From: RXOA01 sp964554715
GTDB taxonomy: Bacteria > Bipolaricaulota > Bipolaricaulia > UBA7950 > UBA9294
Assembly: GCA_964554715.1 (NCBI GenBank)
Contig: CAZKPU010000038.1
Location: 1 to 20,409 of the forward strand
Length of the DNA stretch: 20,409 bases
Direction of reading: 5' to 3'
Positions within the stretch are counted from its first letter, which is position 1; every line of letters begins with the position of its first letter. The notes beneath the pieces are model-generated. The model ran no database searches, was not told the origin of the DNA, and was given only the letters and a program-made list of their open reading frames with translations. Of the stretch, positions 13,964 through 20,409 are shown piece by piece. Both the position numbers and the translations under genes were made by a program.

Positions 13964-16756
13964 ATGAGAAGAGAATGGTGCTTGCTGACGATCATTGTGT
14001 TGCTGTTGGTTGGGGGGCAGGCAATGCCAGGGACATTTACTGAGCAGTCCGCGGAAGAGAGCAGTTACATCTACTGTGCAGATGATAGCGTAATCTACGA
14101 CGACGAGTTTGCTGCATGGATTGACGCGCGCTTCGGTGAGAATCAACTTGACAACGCAGTGTTGATGTTCACGCAGTGTCACAGCGGAGGCATGCTTGAC
14201 GATCTTGCGGCTGCGTTGGGAGAGACAACACCGGTTGCACTTCTCAGTGCGGCGTCTGCCGAGGAATCCGCATGGCTCTGCCCAACGGACGCGTCTCGGG
14301 AGATGTTACGAAGCGGTGGAATCCAGCGGGGTGGCGTGAGCTATTACGTCGCGGCCCTTGCATCTCTTCTGCACGAATCGGATCCATCAATCTTCACGAT
14401 GGCTGCGCTGGCAAGTGAACTAGAAACAGCGGATGCTGCCGCTCCAGGAGGGGCTGGCACAGATCCGCGGGTGATCCCCGAGAAGTTCTTGATCAACGAA
14501 CCGGAGCACCCGCAAGCTGTCTTCCTAGGGCCGGGCGAAGCGATCCGGCTGGGCTACTCGCTTCATGGAATGGAGATCCCGGTGGAAGATCGCTGGGCGA
14601 TTCTCTTTGTGGGAGAAGCGTATTCGCAGTGGGCGGCCAATGATCTCGATCTACTGTATGAGGAACTGATTGAAGCGGGCTTCTCGGATGAGAGAATCCT
14701 TGTCCTGGCAGGAGCGGCGGAAGACGGGATCGAGGCGGAAGCAGACGAAGACCCTCTGCTTGGGGACATACTGGATTGGCTACTCGAAGATGCCGTTGTC
14801 GAGTTCCCGCACTATGTGGATGGTCTCGCATCGAGAGTATCACTTGAGCACGCTCTTGATACGGTAGCTGCAGGGATCAGCGATGTTGGGCAATTCGTGT
14901 TTTGGAGCACGGGGCACGGGGCGAGCACCGCGCGGATGGAGTGGGCGGACGCTCCGGCTGTTGAGATCGATGAGCTTACGTACGGCAGACTCGAAGCGGG
15001 CGATTCGCTCCTTCCCGATGGTACGTACGGCGACCTGTATCGAGTCTTGGGAGTTGCAGGTGACACCCTGGAGGTTACTCTGGCTTCGGCTGCTTTCGAC
15101 ACGTACCTATGGGTGTACGATCAGCACAGGCAGATCCTTGCATCAGGAGATGATGAGCTGAACACAACGGACTCGCAGATCCGCATCGAGTTGCCGTATA
15201 CGGGCGTCTATTATGTCCTTGTCAACTCGTACGGTCCGATGCTGGATGAGTATGGAGAGATTGATACGCCTTATGTGACGGAAACTGGAGCCTACACACT
15301 GGTGGCAGCGACAGTCAGGGATGAGCCAGCGGTTGCGCCGACCGGGATTGAATTGGGCCAAGTTACGAAGAGTATGCTCGAAAAGGCAGATGCTCTCGGA
15401 CCAGCAGGCGCACGCTTTGACGCGTACAGCATCTCCATGCAGGAAGATCATCTCTATTGCATCACGATGTCGTCTGACGACTTCGACACGTATGTCTCGG
15501 TGTTCAGCCCGGATGGCAGCCTTCTCGCAGTGGTTGACGATGGTTGCGGTCAGGGTTGTAGAGATACGTGCGGCTGGTTCTGCGCAGAAGAAAGCGGCGT
15601 GTACTCGTTCGAAGCTTCCAGCTTCCGTCCGGATGCGGAGGGCGCGTATTTGTTCGCTGTTATGGCGCGGGAGCGGATGAGTGACGGCGCCTTCTTCCAG
15701 CTCCGGATGGGCGAACCCGTACATCGTTGCTTCAGCGAGGAAAGCGCGTTGTGGATCGACAGTTATGGCGACGTTGTCTACTGCGACTTCTTCCAGCTCT
15801 CTGTCGAGTCGGAACAGCAGGTCTATGTCTCCCAGGAGTCGGAAGAGATGGATCCCTTTCTCTATGTGTTCGATGCCGAAGGGCGATTGGTCGATTCGGA
15901 CGATGACTCCGCTCAGGGAGAAGATGCGCTGGTGCACTTCCTTGCTGAAGCTGGAGAGCCATACACCCTGGTCGCTTCGACCTACTGGGAGAATGAAACG
16001 GGCGCATACTCGATCATGGCATCCGAGTCGTATCAGGGGTGGTCGTTGCCAATTCCGGAAGGCGAGATCCAGCGAGGGGAAACCCTGGCAGGAATCCTAT
16101 GTAGTGATGATGCGCGGTGGGAAGACGACACATCTTGTGACGTGTACAGATTGCGCGGTGATGAGGGGGAAGGGATCCAGCTTGACCTCATGTCAGATGA
16201 GTTTGACACCTACCTGTATCTTTACGACTCGCAGGGAAACGAGTTGGCAAGAGACGATGATGGGGGTGAGGGGTTGGACTCGCGTATTGACTTCGTGCTT
16301 CCGTATTCGGGAGAGTATCTTGTGATTGCCAACGCGCTTAGCGTCCGAGGGCAAGGGAGCTACCGTCTGGCGCTGAGTGAAGCAACTGATCGAGTATGGA
16401 GAGGGATCCCCCAGGCTGAAGCGGAGCTTGTCATCGGCGCAACGGTGAGCGCTGAACTCACGGCGCAGGACAATCGGTGGGAAGGGGAGGCTCTCTGCGA
16501 TGTCTTTTCCTTAGAAGCTGAAGCCGGAGCATCCATCTCGATTGTGATGACCTCTGACGAGGTGGACAGCTACCTCTACCTGTATGACGAAACAGGAGAT
16601 CTCATTGCCTCCAATGATGATCTCGATTACTCGAGCTACGACGCAGAGATAGTGTTCAGTGTTCTAGAGAGCGGAAGATACATCATTGTGGCGACCGCAT
16701 ACTCCGAGTGGGAGTTCGGTTNNNNNNNNNNGCTGTCAGTACGAGCGACTCGGTAG
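13964..16756 (+). CDS. Secreted caspase/C13-like protein with permuted catalytic halves and five PPC-like domains
   Basis: About 930 residues, interrupted near the end by the N gap. A signal peptide (1-22) leads into a Cys-bearing half (about 33-150): DNAVLMFTQCHSGGMLDDLA with candidate nucleophile Cys72, then ALLSAASAEESAW, the pocket segment that normally follows the Cys. An EHPQ linker (181-184) is followed by the half that normally comes first (about 209-322): WAILFVGEAYSQWAANDLDLLYEELIEAGF, then FVFWSTGHGAS with candidate His318. In clan CD peptidases (caspases, legumain/C13) the His half precedes the Cys half, so the order is inverted. Five PPC-like beta domains follow (about 338-450, 461-568, 577-687, 698-805, 818-929), each with a (F/V)D(T/S)Y-L-x-(L/V)YD...DDD core; two have extra Cys. 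GGAGGGAGG precedes the ATG. Proteolytic activity is inferred; the permutation is read directly from motif order. Confidence 0.8.
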   Translation: MRREWCLLTIIVLLLVGGQAMPGTFTEQSAEESSYIYCADDSVIYDDEFAAWIDARFGENQLDNAVLMFTQCHSGGMLDDLAAALGETTPVALLSAASAEESAWLCPTDASREMLRSGGIQRGGVSYYVAALASLLHESDPSIFTMAALASELETADAAAPGGAGTDPRVIPEKFLINEPEHPQAVFLGPGEAIRLGYSLHGMEIPVEDRWAILFVGEAYSQWAANDLDLLYEELIEAGFSDERILVLAGAAEDGIEAEADEDPLLGDILDWLLEDAVVEFPHYVDGLASRVSLEHALDTVAAGISDVGQFVFWSTGHGASTARMEWADAPAVEIDELTYGRLEAGDSLLPDGTYGDLYRVLGVAGDTLEVTLASAAFDTYLWVYDQHRQILASGDDELNTTDSQIRIELPYTGVYYVLVNSYGPMLDEYGEIDTPYVTETGAYTLVAATVRDEPAVAPTGIELGQVTKSMLEKADALGPAGARFDAYSISMQEDHLYCITMSSDDFDTYVSVFSPDGSLLAVVDDGCGQGCRDTCGWFCAEESGVYSFEASSFRPDAEGAYLFAVMARERMSDGAFFQLRMGEPVHRCFSEESALWIDSYGDVVYCDFFQLSVESEQQVYVSQESEEMDPFLYVFDAEGRLVDSDDDSAQGEDALVHFLAEAGEPYTLVASTYWENETGAYSIMASESYQGWSLPIPEGEIQRGETLAGILCSDDARWEDDTSCDVYRLRGDEGEGIQLDLMSDEFDTYLYLYDSQGNELARDDDGGEGLDSRIDFVLPYSGEYLVIANALSVRGQGSYRLALSEATDRVWRGIPQAEAELVIGATVSAELTAQDNRWEGEALCDVFSLEAEAGASISIVMTSDEVDSYLYLYDETGDLIASNDDLDYSSYDAEIVFSVLESGRYIIVATAYSEWEFGXXXXLSVRATR
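16722..16731. other. Scaffold gap of ten N
   Basis: Ten consecutive unknown bases lie in the last PPC-like domain. The frame reads through as EFG-xxxx-LSVRATR, which is what the end of such a domain should look like, so the true gap is probably close to ten bases or differs by a multiple of three. Confidence 0.95.
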
Positions 16757-16778
16757 AGCCCAAGAGGCGGAGACCGCA

Positions 16779-16803
16779 AGGCGGGTCCGGCGGGGGGACC
16801 GCA
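16779..16803. other. GC-rich hairpin downstream of the caspase-like gene
   Basis: GCGGGTCC and GGACCGC can pair around a short G-rich loop with one bulged G, about 25 bp after the stop codon. There is no T-run, so a factor-independent terminator is not well supported. Confidence 0.3.
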
Positions 16804-16868
16804 GGACCTGTCGTTTCTGGAGAGATCTGCACCTTCTTGCACGGAGAGGCATTGTGGTGAGACCTAGC

Positions 16869-16915
16869 CTAGAGACGCGATCCCGATCACGGCCATTTCC
16901 GGTGTTTGTCTCTAG
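16869..16915. promoter_or_regulatory. Inverted repeat upstream of the second sigma-factor gene
   Basis: CTAGAGAC (16869-16876) and GTCTCTAG (16908-16915) are perfect 8-bp arms separated by 31 bp, about 90 bp before the sigma gene start. It may be an operator or part of a leader structure; no matching promoter boxes were convincing. Confidence 0.35.
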
Positions 16916-17003
16916 AAGCATACGAAAGGATAGGAGGTCTCAGAGTATACTACTTCCGGTAGGCGCCCAGAATGACGCCTTGTGCCGATGAGAGGACGGT
17001 TGG

Positions 17004-17858
17004 ATGGATACCGCTCGCACGAATCCCAGCCTGCGATCGATCATCCATGACGTTCAAGACGAGATCCCTCGACGCGCAACATCGCAGATGGCTGAAGCAG
17101 ACTACCGGTTCCTTTCTGTGCTCATTGACCGGTTGGGATACTCGCTCGAGGATCTTCGTGTTCGAAGAGTCGTCAAGAACTACCTGCTTGATTTCCGCTG
17201 TGTGAAGCTTCTACGGCAGACAGAGGAGTCGGCGGAGCAGTCTCTGTTCGTCAACGAGTGGACCGGGTATCTCAGGGCTGTCGCTCAAGGGAAATACGGA
17301 CTCTCCAAGCCAGATGCCGAGGATATCGCCAGCAAGACGTGGAAAGCACTTTTGGCATCCTTGGATCAGTTCGAATACCGATCAAGGCTCAAAACCTACG
17401 CGTTCGCGATTCTCAGTCGCACGGTCTACAAGGAGCGCAACTCGATCGGGTCACGAACTGCTTCTCTTGATGAAGCGTGGGAGGACGGAACGTCGAAGCT
17501 TGAGCGCGTTGCTGATGCGGCTCCATTGCCGGATGAAGTGGCGACAAGGGACGATTACGAGGCCCGGTTGCGTGCAGCCATCGCTTCTGCTGTAGAGAGG
17601 TGTTGCAGGGTCATGCGGAACGGGAAGATCTCACGCGAGGAGAAGCACCGGATCGGTGCGCTGTTCTTCACGGATGATCTGAACCCCAAGGAGATTGCGG
17701 AGGATCTACGACTTGACGCAAACGATGTTCGCGTGATCATCCATCGGATCCGAAACCGGATGAAATCGGATGTTGAGTTGCGTGAGATTCTGGCTGAGAG
17801 ACTGGCGCTTCCGGAGAGGGATAATTCGGGTGAAGCGATGGGGACACGCAATCCGTGA
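17004..17858 (+). CDS. Sigma-70 family (ECF-like) factor with N-terminal extension
   Basis: The 284-residue protein has sigma region 2 at about 83-146, including DAEDIASKTWKALLASLDQF and LKTYAFAILSRTVYKERN. Region 4 lies at about 186-256, with the helix-turn-helix NPKEIAEDLRLDANDVRVII followed by HRIRNRMK. The ~80-residue N-terminal region (helical, charged, containing DYRFLSVLIDRLGYSLEDL) and a long linker make it much larger than the 174-residue ECF factor at 7427. It is a distant member, so conventional promoter recognition should not be assumed. No anti-sigma gene adjoins it. It lies 247 bp after the caspase-like gene on the same strand, and converges on the Pnkp gene with 42 bp between stops. 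GAGGA precedes the ATG. Confidence 0.8.
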   Translation: MDTARTNPSLRSIIHDVQDEIPRRATSQMAEADYRFLSVLIDRLGYSLEDLRVRRVVKNYLLDFRCVKLLRQTEESAEQSLFVNEWTGYLRAVAQGKYGLSKPDAEDIASKTWKALLASLDQFEYRSRLKTYAFAILSRTVYKERNSIGSRTASLDEAWEDGTSKLERVADAAPLPDEVATRDDYEARLRAAIASAVERCCRVMRNGKISREEKHRIGALFFTDDLNPKEIAEDLRLDANDVRVIIHRIRNRMKSDVELREILAERLALPERDNSGEAMGTRNP

Positions 17859-17900
17859 GAGCTTGCAGGGAGGACGGAATCGAGATACCTGGTTTTCTTA

Positions 17901-18776
17901 TCAGAGTCTCGGGTCGAGCGGTTCACTCTCCAATGCAAGAACACCAAGAACGCACTCATGGATCGAACGTAAGGGCTCTCTGTGGACGAACCGTTGAAGG
18001 GCCTCGGCTCCCAGTGCGAACTCCGCCAGCGCCAGAGATCGCTTGCGTCGCAACGATCTCTTCTTGAGCTGCAAGAGGTTGGCTTGCTCCGTGTAGTCGG
18101 GTCCATAGACCATGCGCAGATACTCGCGGCCGCGACACTTGATCGCTGGCTGCGTGTTTCCTTGTGGGGCAAACTCCAGAGGTTTGACCACCATGCCTTC
18201 CTGTCCGATGGCCTGCAAGGACTCCCACCAGCGGATGACGGATTGCCTGCCTTCTGGATCCGAAGGGTCAACCGTTTGATGCGGTGTGGCCAGAAGAAAG
18301 CCGGGTGCGCATTCGCAGAGTTCTCTAGCCTTCGTCATGTGCCACAGGTGGTCTCTCGACGTATGCACGCGTCCCTCGGATGCCAGCACGTGAAACGGGG
18401 CAACACGGATGTCTTCGATGCCGCGGACGGTCCAGCAGTATTCGCTGTATGAAGATGCATACAGGGCCATTCGCTCTTGCCGTGCCTTGTAGAGTTCAAG
18501 AAGCGCAACGACATCGGGCGAGTGTTCTGCCGTCTGCCGAAGAAGGTCAACAGCTGAGGTCAATGCAGCCGTTCCGGCTGTGGCCACGGCGTCATAGTGA
18601 TCGCGGATCAAATCGGAAGCCTTGAGGGACCAGGGGAGAATCTCGCAGTCGATACAGAACCATGACGTGGAGAACGTCTCCCACCACCTCACGCCCGATA
18701 GGGTGTTGCGGAGCGCGGCGAGGACTTCCCGCTCCAATGTGGGTTCCCGGAAGAAACGTCGCCCTGTTCGGTTGTA
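17901..18776 (-). CDS. pnkp: Polynucleotide kinase-phosphatase Pnkp, ligase domain C-terminal part (after an in-frame stop)
   Basis: This is the continuation, in the same frame, of the fragment at 18777-19652 after a TGA codon. It begins with YNRTGRRFF, then WFCIDCEILPWSLKA (nucleotidyltransferase motif III region), EGMVVKP (motif IV) and KCRGREYLRMVYGPDY (motif V). These are hallmarks of the adenylyltransferase/ligase module at the C-terminus of bacterial Pnkp, which takes part in RNA repair with the methyltransferase Hen1. The remainder is a helical C-terminal region ending at TGA 17901. The first possible start after the stop is a TTG at 18737 with no clear ribosome-binding site, so separate translation is doubtful. 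All visible motifs are intact, which argues for a very recent stop or a sequencing error. Confidence 0.85.
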   Translation of the reverse strand, partial: YNRTGRRFFREPTLEREVLAALRNTLSGVRWWETFSTSWFCIDCEILPWSLKASDLIRDHYDAVATAGTAALTSAVDLLRQTAEHSPDVVALLELYKARQERMALYASSYSEYCWTVRGIEDIRVAPFHVLASEGRVHTSRDHLWHMTKARELCECAPGFLLATPHQTVDPSDPEGRQSVIRWWESLQAIGQEGMVVKPLEFAPQGNTQPAIKCRGREYLRMVYGPDYTEQANLLQLKKRSLRRKRSLALAEFALGAEALQRFVHREPLRSIHECVLGVLALESEPLDPRL

Positions 18777-19652
18777 TCATGCCCCCGCATTTCTGCTGGC
18801 GATACCGAATCTTCGCTGAGCTGCCTTCTCATCCTTGCAGACGATGATCGTCGCACGTGATCCCATGTGTTTCTGCTGGCAGACGACCGTGGAACACCGC
18901 TGTTTGCTGTAGTAATCAAGGGCATCAGAGGGATGCTCGAGGAACTCCTCCCGATGACTTGCATTGCACGGAGACATGGTCGGGGGCAGATAGATGACCC
19001 ACCTGGGGTCGACGGCGAAACGATTCATCGTTTCGATGGCGGTAGCGATCTCCATGGCTGTTAACCCGATTCGGCGGCCAAGGCTTGTCTCGATCCATCG
19101 TCTTCCCGAGACGTCCTCATAGCGAAGGATCTCATCATGTCGTTGCTGAAGTGTGAGATCCGGTGACTCTCCATGTGTTGAAACCGATTGAGCACGTCCA
19201 ACATACTTGCGGCGTGCAGGAATCGTCACAAGCTCCATCTCGGGATACCGCATCGCGGTTAGGCTACCTCCGAACACGCATCCTGTATCGAGATCCAACG
19301 TGCGGTTCAGCCACTCCGCCTTGCGCACCGCGACGTGTCCGTACAGGATGTACGGATCTCCACGGTAATCGGCTGCCCAGATGCGGCGGACGGGAAGGCC
19401 CATCTTGTCGATCTCGCCTATTGTGTCTCCGTACAACGCAAAATCCAGCACAGAAGGTGCTTCCCGACCGTGCATCTTCTCCTTGAGGCCCGCATGGGCA
19501 ACCACCAGGCGTCCCTGATCCAGGACGAGATGTGCTGGAAGGGCGGAGAAGAAGCTCGTCAATCGCTCGATTGTTGTCTCGCGCGTCGATTCCGGAAGTG
19601 CCGACCAGGTGCGCCCCCATGCGTCCTCGCGGCGTCGATTCCGGAAGGGCAT
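18777..19652 (-). CDS. pnkp: Pnkp middle fragment: phosphatase C-terminal half and start of ligase domain
   Basis: Homology to Pnkp is continuous from about 19600 down to the TGA at 18777-18779. The phosphatase half holds LVVAHAGLKEKMHG, ALYGDTIGEIDKMGLPVR, YILYGHVAV and LDTGCVFGGSLTAMRYPE, which include metal-binding His residues of the calcineurin-like fold. The ligase domain begins with motif I in CQQKHMGSRATIIV; the AMP-accepting Lys codon is at 18870-18872. The first ~17 codons from ATG 19652 derive from the duplicated 49-bp segment and are not expected in the family. The protein then stops at TGA within GIASRNAGA-stop-YNRTGRRFF, where intact homologs read straight through. Confidence 0.85.
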   Translation of the reverse strand: MPFRNRRREDAWGRTWSALPESTRETTIERLTSFFSALPAHLVLDQGRLVVAHAGLKEKMHGREAPSVLDFALYGDTIGEIDKMGLPVRRIWAADYRGDPYILYGHVAVRKAEWLNRTLDLDTGCVFGGSLTAMRYPEMELVTIPARRKYVGRAQSVSTHGESPDLTLQQRHDEILRYEDVSGRRWIETSLGRRIGLTAMEIATAIETMNRFAVDPRWVIYLPPTMSPCNASHREEFLEHPSDALDYYSKQRCSTVVCQQKHMGSRATIIVCKDEKAAQRRFGIASRNAGA

Positions 19653-20409
19653 CGATCTCTCTCAGTGTCGCATCGAGGCCATGATCCTTCGGGATCTGAT
19701 TATCTGATAGCGCTTTCAAGAGGCGGTAGTCGTGATTCCCCGCGACACAGAGACCACTCCCGGTGCGAACCATTTCGTACACAAGCGAGAACGTATCCAG
19801 GATCCGAGGGCCGCGGTCAACGATATCGCCTACAAACACGGCGGTGCGACCCTCAGGGTGACGATAAGCGACCCTCTGCCCGGGATGTTGGCACGGATCG
19901 TACCCGAGCTTGTTGAGAAGGTCGGTCAATTCGTCGCAGCAGCCATGGAGGTCGCCGATGACATCGACTGCCCGGACGTTTTGGGCATCGCAGGACAAGC
20001 GGCTCCTTACGATGTGGATCGATGAAGTATCCAGAGGTGAGTCAAGCCGAAAGACATGAGAAAACCCTTCCTCTCTGAGCAGCGGAAGACTTCGCTTGAG
20101 GGCGCGTACTTGCCTGTGGATCGCCGCAGACGGGATCCTTTCTTCATTGCGGTTCTCATTTCTTTCAAGGCATTCGCGCTCCGGAAGGTTGAGAACGAGC
20201 GCGATACCAGCGGCATGGTATTCGGCAGCTAGTTCAAGCAAGCGCCTGCGATCCTCTGCATACACGTTGGTGGCATCAATCACGGTGAGCCGACCCCTGG
20301 CCAACCGTCTTGATGCGATCTCCCTTAAGACTCCAAAGGCGTCTCCTGTTGCACTCTGATCTGCTGGGTTATCGGACACGAGTGCTCGACACATGTCGGC
20401 GCTAACGAC
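19264..20409 (-). CDS. pnkp: Pnkp N-terminal fragment: kinase and phosphatase N-terminal half (partial, frameshifted)
   Basis: The frame is open at the window edge, so the gene's start and the kinase P-loop lie outside. The visible kinase part reads VVSADMCRALVSDNPADQSA, then ASRRLARGRLTVIDATNVYA, matching the 5'-OH polynucleotide kinase module. The phosphatase module follows with DVIGDLHGCCDEL, VFVGDIVDRGP and VAGNHDYRLLKAL, the metal-binding DxH, GDxxDRG and GNHD motifs. After REIDALPEST the 49-bp duplication near 19583-19647 shifts the frame and the rest to 19264 is out-of-frame sequence. Allowing for the insertion, the visible gene is about 820 codons, close to the ~850 residues usual for bacterial Pnkp. 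Hen1 often adjoins pnkp and might lie just beyond the window. Confidence 0.88.
   Translation of the reverse strand, partial: VVSADMCRALVSDNPADQSATGDAFGVLREIASRRLARGRLTVIDATNVYAEDRRRLLELAAEYHAAGIALVLNLPERECLERNENRNEERIPSAAIHRQVRALKRSLPLLREEGFSHVFRLDSPLDTSSIHIVRSRLSCDAQNVRAVDVIGDLHGCCDELTDLLNKLGYDPCQHPGQRVAYRHPEGRTAVFVGDIVDRGPRILDTFSLVYEMVRTGSGLCVAGNHDYRLLKALSDNQIPKDHGLDATLREIDALPESTPRGRMGAHLVGTSGIDARDNNRAIDELLLRPSSTSRPGSGTPGGCPCGPQGEDARSGSTFCAGFCVVRRHNRRDRQDGPSRPPHLGSRLPWRSVHPVRTRRGAQGGVAEPHVGSRYRMRVRR
19583..19647. repeat. Imperfect direct repeat, offset 49 bp, that frameshifts Pnkp
   Basis: The sequence gcgtcgattccggaag occurs at 19583-19598 and 19632-19647, with similar flanks (ctcgc before the first, ctcgcg before the second). 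On the coding strand each copy encodes LPEST. The ~27 unrelated bases between them interrupt an otherwise continuous Pnkp alignment. The offset of 49 is not a multiple of three. Confidence 0.85.

Noticed and set aside
15143..15937. A 264-codon minus-strand frame over the PPC-like domains
   Set aside because: It is a shadow of the repetitive acidic codons on the plus strand; there is no ribosome-binding site or protein-like pattern.
16757..17003. A tRNA or structured RNA in the GC-rich gap
   Set aside because: Only a bulged hairpin and one spaced inverted repeat are present; no cloverleaf or T-loop sequence could be found.
18777..18779. TGA read as a sense codon (alternative genetic code) in Pnkp
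   Set aside because: TGA ends many other clear genes in the window, such as tetR, the LolA-like gene, the sigma and anti-sigma genes and ppnP, so reassignment is not supported.
13964..20409. Reading the caspase-like protein, sigma factor and Pnkp as one anti-phage defence island
   Set aside because: Pnkp is on the opposite strand and is convergent, the caspase-like protein is secreted (unlike cytosolic defence caspases), and no other defence genes are seen. Proximity alone is not enough.

Overview
The window looks like part of a draft or metagenome-assembled chromosome of a moderately GC-rich bacterium. It contains a 10-N scaffold gap (16722-16731) and several genes interrupted by small lesions. 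A LolA-like lipoprotein-carrier family protein and a secreted, beta-rich protein favour a two-membrane (diderm) cell. I cannot place the organism more precisely from sequence alone. There are no rRNA, tRNA or CRISPR features and no complete insertion sequence.

Layout. (1) 1-1944: the 3' tail of a membrane-protein gene, a ~145-bp element bounded by a perfect 22-bp inverted repeat, an MBL-fold hydrolase gene (minus strand) and a decayed GNAT acetyltransferase pseudogene (minus strand). (2) 1870-6602: a TetR regulator with a good sigma70-type promoter and a palindrome. It is followed without gaps by an FtsX/MacB-type permease (now split by a 53-bp imperfect duplication), a LolA-like secreted protein, a second permease and a LolD/MacB-type ATPase. 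Start/stop overlaps show one operon. This is probably a Lol-like or macrolide-exporter-like envelope transport system under TetR control. (3) 6819-9000: a small membrane ORF, then a four-gene overlapping operon: ECF sigma factor, zinc-finger anti-sigma factor, a soluble charged protein, and a small membrane protein that probably starts at a CTG codon. (4) 9105-13608: a secreted beta-rich protein of unknown function, a CatA-like acetyltransferase, nucleoside phosphorylase PpnP and an S9 prolyl-oligopeptidase-family peptidase. (5) 13964-17858: a large secreted protein with a caspase/C13-like region whose halves are in permuted order (Cys half before His half), followed by five PPC-like beta domains, then an unusual sigma factor gene. 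(6) 17901-20409, minus strand: the RNA-repair enzyme Pnkp (kinase-phosphatase-ligase), cut by the window edge at its N-terminus. It is broken by a 49-bp frameshifting duplication and by an in-frame TGA, yet its visible catalytic motifs are preserved.

The most unusual item is the permuted caspase-like protein and its neighbouring sigma factor. The main caution is that the two frameshifting duplications (in the permease and in Pnkp) have the same architecture and could be assembly errors.
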